DNA from: Arabidopsis thaliana
Lineage: Eukaryota; Streptophyta; Magnoliopsida; Brassicales; Brassicaceae
Direction of reading: 5' to 3'
Assembly: GCF_000001735.4 (NCBI RefSeq)
Contig: NC_003070.9
Location: 28,939,971-29,003,970, forward strand
DNA length: 64,000 bases
The notes below the pieces were generated by a model. The model had not been told where the DNA came from. It searched no databases and saw nothing but the letters and a program-made list of their open reading frames with translations. Position 1 is the stretch's first letter; each line of letters starts with the position of its first letter. Made by a program: the position numbers and the translations under genes. Below are positions 23,686 to 37,456 of the stretch, one piece after another.

Positions 23686-23941
23686 ACAGAGCAAGACAAT
23701 AAGAAGAGGAATCAAGAACAGAGTGAAACGAACCTTCATCATCAGGTTCGGACAGACCAGGAACTCTCCCGGCAAGAAGACCTTTTTTCACGACAGCCAA
23801 TCTTTCCCCTGGAAACACTAAAGTCTAAAGCCGTGGACGAGACTAACCGATTTTTGTGGCTGATACGCATGCCTCTTAACTTCTTTTGTGATTTGTGGCT
23901 AATCATTTTCTAGCCTCACACGTGTCAATGTCACTTACTAG
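23686..23941 (-). pseudogene. Partial duplicate of PPD4 exon 1 and promoter
   Basis: 23686-23845 matches about 21585-21748 (end of PPD4 exon 1, its donor and start of intron 1) at roughly 90% by eye, e.g. the shared block caagaacagagtgaaacgaa. The match then jumps to the PPD4 upstream region near 21957-22026 (shared cctcacacgtgtcaatgtca). About 200 bp that would hold the PPD4 start codon and transit peptide are missing, so this copy cannot encode PPD4. It lies 1.8 kb from the parent, beyond the defensin-like gene. Confidence 0.9.
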
Positions 23942-24029
23942 GAGTCTACAGAACGAATAAAATTCATATTACAGATTTTGCCCCAAAACAATTCATATTA
24001 CATACAGATAGTAGTCTCTTCTGCCTTAA

Positions 24030-24675
24030 GGTTATGTGCATTTACGTTCAAGAATATACAAATCTATCTTTGTTGCAGGATTGTGAAGTTGTGTATTGAA
24101 ATATGCGATCACATCCTGTATCTGAGTTTTTGACGTACTTCCCACTAACTCTGCAATCCCATCAAGTCTAATTCCTTTATTCATTGTCACTTTCCCAACA
24201 GTTAAAGCAAGATTCACAACAACATGCTTAGCTTTTTCTGGTGGTATAACACTCTTCTGTTTATGCTTGAAACCACTTCGATGGCCGTGTATCTTATAGC
24301 AGGTGTCAGCGTTGTGTCCAGTGTAGCCGCAATGAGAACATTGAACTTTTGGCTTTGAATTAGCAGGAAATAACCTGGTCGCATTCACGGCAAACTGATC
24401 ATTATGTGAAACCGAAATGTTGAATGTGGAAGCATTGGTTGGTACTGTGACAATGTTGCATTGACTGTGATAAAAAGGTTGTAAATCTCTGCCAGGTCCG
24501 AATAGTTGAGTAAGAATCATTCAGGCCTGAGAGAAACTTAAAAATCTTGGCATGCTTGGCAACAGAGTAAGTAGCAGTACAACATTTGCAATTTTGGCAA
24601 GTATTGACACAACTAGCTCCATCCAAGTCATCCCACAGATTCTTCAATGCGGTGTAGTGCACTTCGACCTAAGGA
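24030..24675 (-). mobile_element. Fossil Ty1/Copia gag fragment
   Basis: A broken minus-strand fragment of a Copia-type LTR retrotransposon gag region. Readable parts are a gag phrase near 24590-24662 (HYTALKNLWDDLDG), a second typical phrase (KFLSGLNDSYSTIR) and a CCHC zinc knuckle near 24295-24345 (CSHCGYTGHNADTC). There is no visible protease, integrase, reverse transcriptase or LTR, so only a piece of the element is present, with at least one break within the gag region. It abuts the peroxidase pseudogene. The decay suggests an old copy. Confidence 0.8.
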
Positions 24676-24766
24676 CTTGGTTGTCGAATTGGAATTTCCC
24701 GTCCCAATCCAGAGGAATCTTGAAGCACACGTAACCGCCTCGAGGGCACTTCAACCTAAGGACTTG
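24659..24766. repeat. 21-nt direct repeat at the peroxidase/gag junction
   Basis: Positions 24659-24679 and 24746-24766 share the phrase acctaaggacttg and differ at one base over 21 nt. The 24746 copy is native peroxidase coding sequence (LRLKC, in the position of ILRSKC in the intact gene). The other lies exactly at the switch to gag-like sequence. Confidence 0.75.
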
Positions 24767-25312
24767 AAAAAAGTCAACCGTGGCGTGACAAAGAAGCATG
24801 CCGTCGATCCGGTGGTATGCGCACCTTTACCAGAAACAAATATTCAATTTTTAGTAACGAGAAAGTTATATATCCTAATTAAATAAAAGGATTTTGTTTT
24901 TACATTAACCTGCTAAGAAGCACAAGGTCTCGGTTTGTAAGACCTTGCTCTCTGAACTTTGCTTTCAAAGTTGCGATAGAGTCTTGAGCGTCTGGCAACT
25001 TCTCAGCGTTTTTTACATTCGAGATCCGACCATCGTTTCGGCCTGTCGGAACCTCGTAGAAGGATCCTTTCGCCTATTGTATACAAATTTGATGTTAGAT
25101 AACCCGTCAATGTACGTATAATAAAGAACATTGAGCATTTTTTAAAATTATATTTGTGGGGTATATTACTGTTATAATGGCGTCTCTGGCAGCTATAGCG
25201 ATGATGTCCGCACACGACACAACATCGGGGCAAGACCGCTCAACGGCAGATTTTACCTTGCCTATAATGTTGAAGCCTCCAACGCCGGCTAAGAACCTAC
25301 TGAGGTAATTTG
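24660..25312 (-). pseudogene. Truncated class III peroxidase pseudogene
   Basis: Matches exons 2, 3 and part of exon 4 of the peroxidase at 25.8-27.0 kb. Exon 2-like: about 25170-25310 ([17 protein letters not shown]). Exon 3-like: 24910-25075 ([15 protein letters not shown], then LPDAQDSIATLKAKFREQGL). Exon 4-like: 24660-24833 (ACFFVTPRL, PLDWDGKFQFDNQ). Exon 1 with the distal His is absent, exon 4 has an internal deletion and loss of frame, and the 3' end is replaced by Copia-like sequence. It is a tandem relic of the neighbouring peroxidase gene. Confidence 0.88.
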
Positions 25313-25801
25313 GAAAGTAAGACAGTGGAGCAAGCCCGTGAAACTGAATAACATTTCCACAATTTTTGCTTATATTTTGCTTATATTTTGCTTATGTTTT
25401 GCATAGATTTTACCTTAAGTTGACATGTCTAACCAAAGCAACCTACCTTTGAAGTTAGCACAATATCATCATTTTGTTGATCCAGCTTACAAAGAATTGT
25501 GTGTGACCATTAATTTTGATAACAAATACTTATATAATAACTTTCTATTTACAGAAATATTTGAAAAATCACTATATTTTTATTTGGAAACATCTTGATA
25601 AGAAACAAACTAGGATTTATTCAAATCTTTTTTATTTTCCGATTCCAATATGGTGGGATTGAATATCTAATAGATTAATAGACGTATATGCAATGCTACA
25701 ATAATTGGTATAAATATATCTTTTCATAATTCAAATTTGTTTATTTTGTTAAACCAACAAACTCAAATTGTTATACTTAACTATGTATGAGATCTTGGAA
25801 A
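25313..25801. other. Spacer between the two peroxidase copies
   Basis: AT-rich; includes a short tandem repeat gcttatattttgcttat near 25370-25400. No coding region seen. It holds the 3' flank of the intact-length peroxidase. Confidence 0.45.
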
Positions 25802-27045
25802 CTAGTTTGTAGCACTGCATAAACGTCTAATCTCTCCTTCAGCACCGATTTTCACTCCGATAGCACCCATCTTTATCATGGCTTTAGTGAAATCCGCAGC
25901 AAAATTAGCCTTTGAACTTTGATTAGTTTCTAAGTATGAATCAATGATTTTCTTCATATTATTGTCTTGGTATAAAACAGAGTCCGATAGAATGACACCT
26001 CTGCCATTTTTGATGTTTTGGAAGATTTGGTTATCAAACACAAATTGGCTATCCCAGTCCAACGGAATCCTGACATTAACATCACCGCCTTGGGGACACT
26101 TTGACCTCAGGATTTGAAAAAATTCCGGGTTTATCGTAGGATCTTGAGCATCTAAACGTGGTATGACAAAGAAGCAAGCCGTTGTACCAATAGTATGTGC
26201 ACCTTTAACAAAAATAAAATTCGAGTAAGCAAGATAGTGTTTTTTTTGTCTTTTCAAAATAGTATTTAATCAAGTTGTTGAGATTATGATAAATACCAGC
26301 ACTAAGAAGTACAAGATCTTGATCTGAAAGCCCTTTTTCTCTAAATTTTGATTTCAAAGTATTTATGGAATCTTGAACATCTGGCAAGTTCTTAGCATGA
26401 TCAACATTTGCAATCAGACCGTCTCTCCGACCGGTTGGAACTTCATAAAATGGTCCTTTTGCCTAATAAGTTAATATTTAATATCAAAGGATCTTATTTA
26501 ACCCAACACATATACATCGTACGTGTATTAAAAAAAAAGTTCTATAAAGAAGTATTAAAGTGTTACCTCAGCAATAGCGTCTCTAGCAGCAAGAGCAACG
26601 ATGTCAGCGCAAGACACAACGCCCGGACAAAAACGTTCAAGCTCTGATTTGGCTTCGTCTATAACATCGAAACCAGCCACCCCCGCGTTACCCGCAGCAA
26701 ACCTTTCGTCATCGTTCCCACCATGCTTGATTAGTATTGACCCATCACAACCCTACAACATACAACCAAACCAATTTATGTCACTAGCTAGTTATAAAAA
26801 AAGAGATTTTACTTCGTTTTTTTTGCTTTGCATTGGACCTCGACAAAGCAATCGTGGAACTGGAGACGGAGTAAGACAGCAGCCTTCCCTGGGTCGTTGG
26901 TCACCGCCTGTTGAACAACATCACGAACGATTGACTCTGCTGATGGACATGTTTCCGAGTAGAATCCAAACTGAAGTTGTGCCGCTGAATAACCTAATTG
27001 ATCATGAAAATATAACAAAACTAGAAATAATGCAATAGTGATCAT
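25802..27045 (-). CDS. PER13: Class III secretory peroxidase (PER13 type) with an apparent exon 2 frameshift
   Basis: Exons 26839-27045, 26567-26753, 26297-26462 and 25802-26202, the canonical four-exon class III layout. The ATG at 27045 begins a signal peptide ([20 protein letters not shown]); an in-frame ATG also exists at 27096. Conserved parts: distal [36 protein letters not shown], proximal [12 protein letters not shown]. Family role: haem peroxidase of the apoplast, using H2O2 on phenolics. With family-consistent splice sites the total is one base over a multiple of three: exon 2 reads AGG TTTT GC (26699-26702) where homology expects ERFAAGN, and as written it runs into TAA. Without the extra base the protein would be 319 residues. 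It may be an allele-specific null, a recent pseudogene or a sequence error. Confidence 0.8.
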
Positions 27046-27096
27046 TTTGGGATCAAACAAACGAATTGATATATCTTCTCGTATTCTACGGCTCAT

Positions 27097-30000
27097 TTTT
27101 GATGATTGTTTAAGATAAGTTGCAAAGTTTTTATATATGCTCGGATTATATTTATATGCAATTATGCATATAGAGGAGGTGTATATGTCCTTCATATTTT
27201 TGACCTTATGTCATTTATTGCATATAGCTGTTACCGCGTAAAATCATCCGAAAGGTGACAATCCCATCTGTTAATTTTTGTCAAAAGGATTCTTGTACAT
27301 ATAAAACAAAAACACAAAAAATAATATTCAATGAAGTAAATTTCTTCCATTTTATATTTTCAAATAATTGAGTTCTTATTCCACCAGAAGCTATGAGAAT
27401 GAATGATAAATCTACTTATTTCAAAAACAAACAAAATCTACGTTTTGCCAATTAATCAATAATTAAGAAAGAAAAAAACGCTAAATATAGGCCTATCTCG
27501 TCAAAAGGTATGTATAATCAATCTATAGTAACGTGGCGAATATTAAAGTTAAGTAAACTGCATGTGGCAACAACTTAAAGAGATATATATTGAAATCCTT
27601 CGTAACGTCTTTTGTTTTCTCTGCAAAATGTCAAAGTGAGTATCACAACAACACAACCAAATGACTGCAAATGGCAACAAACTTGAGGAGGTACGTTCGG
27701 TGAATGTGGAAGAATCCCACTGAGACAGAAGGTTTCAGTAAACAAAAGTAATTAGGACTTAGCTACTTAGCTCTTTTTCACGTGAGGAGCACGTGTTAAA
27801 TCGGTTTGTTCGTTATAACAGCCCAGGGGTATATCTGTAATCTCGGTATCTCGGTATCGTATTATTTCTTAAAATGTTTTATACAAAACAGAGGAGTGAG
27901 ACTGAGATTTAGGCAATTAGCTAATGTTTACGGATTTAGCCCAAAAAAATAAAAAGCTAATGTTACGGTTTCTCTTCTAAATGCGTTAATATAGTCAGAA
28001 AAATTCTATATCTAAGTATTATCCAAAATTGGTTAGATTTTTGAACAAAATATTTATTTGTTACAATGTATATATGTTATATTCTACCTGTAACAAAACA
28101 ATTGATGGAGATCTTTTGAAAGATTGGGCCCAGCAAATATTTCCTTGCAAAGGGCTTAAACCTGAATTTAGGAACTGGATTTAGAATAATACTCCAGTTG
28201 TCTATACACAATAAAAAGACCCGTTTAAGATAATGAAGATCGTAATACTTAAAAAACGCAAAAGACATAATGTTTCATGCAGATTTGAAGTATATGCTTA
28301 AGTTAAGTGGATCAAGAAAACTTAGAAACTATTTTTCAAATAGCATTGCAACAACAAAAGACCTGATACTTCTACGTATGACGTATCTATATATCTATCA
28401 TATGCACATGTACATTGACAAGACGGAATAATGTAACCATGTTTGTAACGAAAAATACAGAAAGAAGTTGAGGGGAAATGAGGTAAAGTAGAACAAAAAA
28501 TAAGAAACGAACAAAATGATGAATTGATGGCACGCGAAGAGAAGGGAGTTAGAAAGATGCAAACACTTATGTTATGTCACTTTCCTTTGATATTCACACT
28601 CCAACCTCTCTATCTCTCCAATGACTAGACCAGACACATTTTTAGTTCTTGCCCCCTTTTCTCAGACCATTTTCTCACTCACTTTCCAATTTTTCCCTTT
28701 TTAAAAAAAATCCTAAAATTTATAGTGTGTAATATAGAATTTTGAAATGAAACCATCATTTTTCGCACTTGAATTTGATTTGATTTTCTAACCTACCAAT
28801 AATCTCACTTCTATTCATATTTTTTCCCCTTTCCTCGATCCCATGCGCTTCCTCTTAGTCTTCATTCTCATCATCATACCTTCTTTTTTCCATCTTTTTC
28901 CTCAGTTTTTTGTTCTTTTTTAGATAAATATTTCCAAAATATTAGTGAAGACCTCGTTAATAATGTTTAAACCATAGTGTTTTCATATGTATATGCGTGT
29001 GTATACTTTGGTGGTAACGTAAAGAGACGAGGTGACATAACATTACGATATAGAATGATAAAGACAGCTTCGCTAGTCGTCGAGAAACAAACAAACTTGC
29101 TTATCCTGAATTGTTTTAGTCAGATTCATGTGTGTACTAATATATACAGACAATATAGGTTACATGAGGCTTTGATGCCATTACCCATCGGGGAAAATAA
29201 TCATAACTATAAGTGATTATATATATTATCCTACATAACTCTTGTCTGCACATTTTGGTTAGAAAGTAGGGTTACTTAATATTTATCTTAGGTTAGATAT
29301 ATAGGACGGAATCAATAATCCCAAACTTTTTTGTAGCCTTTCGTTGACAAAGTAAATTATTTATTTTATAAGAAAAAGGTTACGTATGACTTAGTTCTTG
29401 CAATTGCCAAAAGGCTAAAGGCTAAAGGCTTTTAAGCTTGAGAGTAAAAGGCTAACACTGTAAGTCTCCACCCATTTCGCCGATATCATTGATCTTAGAT
29501 TCTATGAGGATCTCCTTTCACTTTCTTTATGTATATATGTACAATTTCTGTATATCTATGTGAATAAATTAAGAACAAGGTAATCATGTCTCTGTGGACC
29601 CTTTGCTTAATTGTGACATATGTATTGTTAGTACAAGAAGCTCATTACATTCCTTTTATATGGTCAGAAGTTCCAAACATTTTCTAGTTTCAGATATGTT
29701 AGCTTTCCATATTTTAAGAAAATTAGTAAACCTGACTCTACTTCATTATTGATTGTTTTAATTTGTTTTTTGAATAATTGATAACTGGTTCTTTTATATG
29801 TTAAAAGACGAATTTCATGATATTGTTCTTGAGCATAGCGAGACGAGGTATATAATGGTGGGAAGATACATCAAAAGAGTTGCATGAGACAAAAACAAAA
29901 TGGAAATTGTCATGTCATTAATGACTGACCAATTTCCGTAGCTTTAACTAGAAAGCTTCAAATTTGAAGTATATACTTTATCTTCATTTTTCGTGCATGT

Positions 30001-30884
30001 ATTTCTAGTAGATTTTGAATTGAATAGTCATATAGCTTTTCGTCATAAAACACACCAGAAATAAGAAGTTTAATAATCAATAAAAGAAAACAAAAGAGTT
30101 AGGGGGATAATTTGGGTGAAAGCCTATTTCGACAAGACACCAAGTGTGATAGTTTTGGATAAACAGATATTTTTTATCCGAGTTTGCTGCAACTGTATGC
30201 AAAAAGTGTAAAATACTGCAAAAGTAGATATACACTTGCTAAAAGTGAAAATACTGTAAAAGTAAAAATAAGAGAAAAGAAAACAAAAGAGTTAGGTCAA
30301 TAATAAGGGTGCAAAGCTCACTTAAGCAAAACACAGAATTTTCAATTTTGGGTAAACAAAGTGTACTTTTTTCTTGAATTACGAAATTTTGTTTATTATA
30401 TAGATTTCTGAAATAAGAGACTTATGCGTGTACATATTGAGAATGATTATACGGGTTACAAAGCAAATCTATTGCATGAAGTTATTCTAAATATTCTATT
30501 AAAATCTTTTTCCCGGTTTGGATTAGATTTTCAATAATTTAATTATGAAGTTGAATTAAAAAAAAAAAAGAGTAACAAATCAACTTATTAATTAATTTTA
30601 AAATTGTGATGAGTCTATTTAATGAGAATTTTAGAGATTAAAATAATGATGAGGTCCAGAAAAAGAAAGTGCTTTATATATAGATTTCCAACTATATATG
30701 TATAGCAGCAGTATTTTACCAATCTATATAATAATCACTAATCCCTCCCTAATGCAATTTCATAACGAAGCTAACTAAGGGGTAATCTCGTCAACAAGTC
30801 TCTATATAACCCAACACACAAACATTTGGCACATAACTTAACCTACATAGTACATACCAAGAAGAAGAAGAGGCAAAGAAAAAG
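27097..30884. other. 3.8 kb intergenic region upstream of PIN6
   Basis: AT-rich and without a supported gene. The open frames at 28077-28268 (-) and 28977-29216 (+) have no recognisable domain. Near 29408-29430 is a short tandem repeat (aaaggct three times). Two similar ~60-bp blocks at 30080-30170 and 30275-30360 both begin gaaaacaaaagagttagg. A TATA box (ctatataac) near 30801-30809 lies about 80 bp before the PIN6 ATG. Confidence 0.5.
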
Positions 30885-33800
30885 ATGATAACGGGAAACG
30901 AATTCTACACGGTGATGTGTGCCATGGCACCACTCTACTTCGCCATGTTCGTGGCTTATGGATCGGTAAAGTGGTGCAAGATCTTCACGCCGGCGCAATG
31001 TTCCGGAATCAACCGTTTTGTCTCCGTTTTCGCCGTCCCAGTCCTCTCTTTCCACTTCATCTCACAAAACAACCCTTACAAAATGGACACAATGTTCATC
31101 CTCGCCGACACTTTGTCCAAAATCTTCGTCTTCGTTTTGCTCTCTCTATGGGCCGTTTTCTTCAAAGCCGGTGGTCTCGATTGGCTCATCACTCTATTCT
31201 CAATCGCTACTCTCCCTAACACTCTCGTTATGGGCATACCTTTGCTTCAGGCCATGTATGGAGATTACACTCAAACCCTCATGGTCCAACTCGTTGTTCT
31301 TCAATGCATCATTTGGTACGTTATCAAATTACTATCCGTTCTTTATTCATTTACCCTGTGATTGATTAGAAAACCTCATAATAATGGAATTATTTTGTGA
31401 TTTCACATATTTTTACCACACATTTTTTCATGGATTTTGTAACCAAAACTTAAATGAATTTCGTTACTCTAGGATATAATTCAACCAAATCAAATGTTTT
31501 TACTAACCCAAGCTTCTTATTAGTTGAATTATTTAATTATAACGTATGATAATATAAGCTAAGTGTATATACATGTATAGGTATACTCTGCTACTATTCC
31601 TCTTTGAACTCCGAGCAGCGAGGTTGCTTATCCGAGCAGAGTTTCCGGGTCAAGCAGCCGGATCAATCGCCAAGATCCAAGTCGACGATGACGTCATTTC
31701 CTTAGACGGCATGGATCCGCTCCGTACAGAAACTGAAACCGATGTTAACGGTCGGATCAGGCTCAGGATCCGACGGTCCGTATCATCCGTACCTGATTCT
31801 GTTATGTCCTCCTCCTTGTGCTTAACCCCTAGAGCCTCTAATCTTTCTAACGCCGAGATTTTCTCCGTCAACACTCCTAATAACCGTTTCTTCCACGGCG
31901 GAGGAGGAAGCGGTACCCTTCAGTTTTATAACGGTAGTAACGAGATCATGTTTTGTAACGGAGATTTAGGCGGGTTCGGATTTACTCGACCCGGATTAGG
32001 TGCAAGTCCTAGAAGGCTCTCGGGTTATGCTTCCTCCGATGCTTACTCGTTGCAGCCAACACCACGTGCCTCGAACTTTAACGAGCTTGACGTTAACGGA
32101 AACGGTACGCCGGTTTGGATGAAATCTCCTGCCGCCGGGAGAATATACCGGCAATCTTCGCCGAAGATGATGTGGGAGTCTGGGCAAAGACATGCAGCCA
32201 AAGATATCAATGGTACGTTTTCTTTGAAAGATGTGTCGTTTTCGTTTTTCGTTAGCACTGACACGACGGCGTTTAGTCAATTTTCTTCTCTTTTCGTGTT
32301 TTTCTTTATCATTGGTTCTTTTAAAAGATTTAATGAATAGAAAAACATTGATAGACTACATAAAATGCAGCTTTTCAGAAATAAAAAAACTTAGCATTGT
32401 CTCTTTTACTTTCCAAATCCCTAGGAATTAACTAATTAGAAATTCAATCTAATTTTATAAAATTTATAAGTAATAGTCACTAAATCCCACTTATTTTATT
32501 TTTTTGTGTGGAAACTTTTGAATTTTGATACTTCATGTTTTTGAGCTTAAGATTCTATAGGACAACATGATGAAGCATGTAAACAAAGCGGACCCCTCAT
32601 ACCACCCACACACTTACTATCATCAATAAAATCACCAAAATGGTCAACATGATGTTGACTTTTTTGTTTCTCATGATGTTTTTGGACTCATCAAATTAAT
32701 GTCCATTCTAAAGAATTTATTTGGGAGATTCTATCATTTTCCTCTAGCTCACGTGTGTAATCATCAGCGAAACCGACGCATGGTTTTCTATTTTTTTCTT
32801 CCATTACTAAATCCACAACCTTTATTAACAAAAAGAGTTATAACTAATTAGTTGCTTTCAAAATATCAAGTTTTGTCCTAACTATCACTCTGTATCTGCT
32901 CACGTGTATTTTATATAACTAAGGATCAGTGCCAGAGAAGGAGATTAGCTTCAGAGACGCACTTAAGGCTGCACCACAGGCTACGGCAGCCGGTGGTGGT
33001 GCTTCCATGGAGGAAGGAGCCGCCGGAAAAGACACAACTCCGGTGGCTGCGATTGGCAAGCAAGAAATGCCAAGTGCAATTGTAATGATGCGCCTCATAC
33101 TAACAGTCGTGGGCCGCAAGCTTTCTCGAAACCCTAACACTTATTCCAGCCTCTTAGGTCTTGTCTGGTCACTTATATCCTTCAAGTGAGTCAAAAAATA
33201 ACTCAAATATCAAAATTTCAACTATAATCATTGAATTTGTTTGTTATATAACTTTAACTCATATTTTATTTTGCTAAATAATGAGCAGATGGAATATACC
33301 GATGCCAAATATAGTGGATTTCTCGATAAAGATCATTTCAGATGCAGGTCTTGGGATGGCTATGTTTAGTTTAGGTATGAACATGTTCTTATAAACCTGC
33401 ATAATAAATAAAATTATGTATAACGTATTCTAACAAAATTAAACTATAGGCCTGTTTATGGCGCTGCAGCCAAAGATGATCCCTTGTGGGGCGAAAAAGG
33501 CAACAATGGGGATGTTGATCAGGTTCATCTCAGGTCCTCTTTTCATGGCTGGTGCTTCCCTTCTTGTCGGATTAAGAGGTTCTAGGTTACATGCTGCTAT
33601 CGTACAGGTAAACTATTCAGAGTTTACCTTGATTTGGCCCATATATATTATTGTTGGAAAATTAAAGAAAACATACTTGGTGATGGAGAAAGTGTTTAAG
33701 ATTTTGGGAGTGAATTAGGAAGTTTAACATATAGAAGGGACTAATTAGTTAAAAAAAAATGAAGGATAGATATGTTCATAGCTTTCAAAAGTACAAATAT

Positions 33801-34438
33801 CTATCTCATATAAACCTAATATAGTCTACCATTATATCTAGACTTATATGTTACAAAGTATCTAGATATTATGAAAATATCTAGATATTTTACATGATGC
33901 AATTCTCCTGTATTAGTCTAAGGAGGTATTAATATTTTAAGATGGTTCTAAAGAGACTCTTTAACTTGTTTCAAGTTTTGCGTTTGGTCCAAGAAATTAA
34001 TGATACCTGGATCATTGACACATAATTATAACTAATCCAAAATCAAGTTAAATATTTCAAAATATAAATTACCCGTGGCTATAATTTAAACTTCGTTTCT
34101 TATAAAAGTTTTCGATTAACTTATAGTAGAGATATGTACATCTAAATTTGATGAAGCCGATATGTTCTTTTAGGCTGCTCTACCGCAAGGGATAGTACCA
34201 TTTGTGTTTGCGAGGGAGTACAATTTGCATCCAGACCTACTCAGTACATTGTGAGTCTCTTGCTCTTCTTTTTGTTGTTCTTCATTTACATTTACGGTTG
34301 AACGTTTCAAAATGCGGTATTATGGTTTATGTGAAATCTCTGTTCTTGGTGATTTTTTGTTTTGTTTTCAGGGTTATCTTTGGGATGATAGTATCTTTAC
34401 CAGTAACTATTTTGTACTACGTCCTCTTGGGCCTATGA
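30885..34438 (+). CDS. PIN6: Auxin efflux carrier PIN6
   Basis: Seven exons: 30885-31315, 31581-32212, 32924-33185, 33289-33374, 33450-33607, 34174-34250 and 34372-34438, giving 570 residues. The N-terminal membrane block begins [20 protein letters not shown] and has the conserved NPNT-like turn [10 protein letters not shown] and [19 protein letters not shown] hydrophilic loop (about residues 157-430) is Ser/Gly-rich ([22 protein letters not shown]). The second membrane block ([20 protein letters not shown] to ILYYVLLGL) is complete. Known: PIN6 is a long- to intermediate-loop PIN found at both ER and plasma membrane, acting in auxin homeostasis, vein and nectary development. Exon order and lengths are typical of the family. 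Exon 2 to exon 3 is separated by a 711-bp intron. Confidence 0.96.
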
Positions 34439-35538
34439 TTCACACAACACACTGAAGAAAAAGATTACACCGGAGAAATTAAATGATCTATGAATAAAGA
34501 GGTCTGGAAATAGAGAAATGTGAGCTCTTAAGAGTTGTTCTTGAGGAGCTTGTGAGAAAGATTAATTAACGGTTAATTACATTGTTGAATCAAATTACTG
34601 GTAAATGGTTAGGTGAATAATTTAATTTTATGTATTTGATATCCAACATTGATCGACGTACGTACGTAGTGAGGTAGAGGCTTAGGTTAGGAATCAATCG
34701 TGAATACTATTTCAACGTTGATTCCCGCGAGCTGAATATTTTTTGTGATGTATAGTAAAACGCATATGATTATAGGAATCATCATAAAGATTCTTGTCAT
34801 GAAGAACAATATTAAACCAAATTATGCATTACGAGCAAAATAATTATACAAAAATACTGATAATTATAACTTGGGTCATTGTATTTTCTGTGTAATGTCT
34901 ACTATCCCTTAATTAGTCGGTTTAAATCAGGAAAAAGTATAATTAATGACACTCATAATTGTATCGTTAAGACTTGAAAGTGACGGCCAAGAATACAATT
35001 AAGAGCCAATTAGTGATCTTTCATAACTTTAAAAATCTCACAAAAGTAGAAAAAAAAAATTCCAACTTGATGACCAAGAATAATACTATTAAAGAGCTAT
35101 TTAAGATGAAACCGCCCGAAACCAAAAGCATTCGATGGGTACACCGATTACTGCTTTTAGCAACACCACGGCGTGACCATCAAGACTAATTAACTAAGAC
35201 CACATTTTAAAAAAACTATTAATAATTACTACAATTTGTAATTAAAAAGATCAACGAGAAATGCCACGTGGACGAATACTAGCAACGCCAAGTGGAAAGA
35301 GCGTTCGAGAGAACAAGGCAAAACCAAATACGCCCCTAGTATTCTACAGATGTCGACTGGATAATTACAAAAGATTTCAATAAACAGTACTAATTAATTT
35401 CTAGTGGTGAGTTTTTGTAAATATCTACTTCTTCCAATTACCAGCTGCTATATAAATCCCCTTCTCTGTTTCTCTTTTCTTACATCACAATCACACAAAA
35501 CTAACAAAAGATCAAAAGCAAGTTCTTCACTGTTGATA
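34439..35538. other. Intergenic region between PIN6 and ADH1
   Basis: Contains the PIN6 3' flank and the ADH1 promoter (listed separately). The region 34600-35200 is AT-rich with no gene. The open frame at 34974-35189 has no recognisable domain. Confidence 0.5.
35255..35460 (+). promoter_or_regulatory. ADH1 promoter with G-boxes and anaerobic response element
   Basis: In order: a full G-box GCCACGTGG (35263-35271), a half G-box GCCAAGTGG (35287-35295), a GT motif AAAACCAAA (about 35320-35328) followed by a GC motif GCCCC (35332-35336), and the TATA box TATATAAAT (from 35449). In Arabidopsis ADH1 the GT/GC pair is the anaerobic response element bound by MYB2-type factors, and the G-boxes bind bZIP GBF/ABF factors in ABA, cold and dehydration responses. 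The ATG follows at 35539. Confidence 0.88.
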
Positions 35539-37246
<1,708 letters not shown>

Positions 37247-37456
37247 AGCCATTCTCTCGCAGATGATGTTCACTTTGTGTTTTACTTCCTTTATGCATTC
37301 ACAGCAATAAAAGAAAGAAATCTCCATCGCTTTTGGTTTTCTTCTCTGTCTTAAGTTAGTCGTTTTCGTGTCTAATCTATTACTTATCATTGTAATAGAC
37401 TCTTCTTCTATTGAGATTTGAATATAAACTAAAACACATTCCATTTTACTGTGTTC

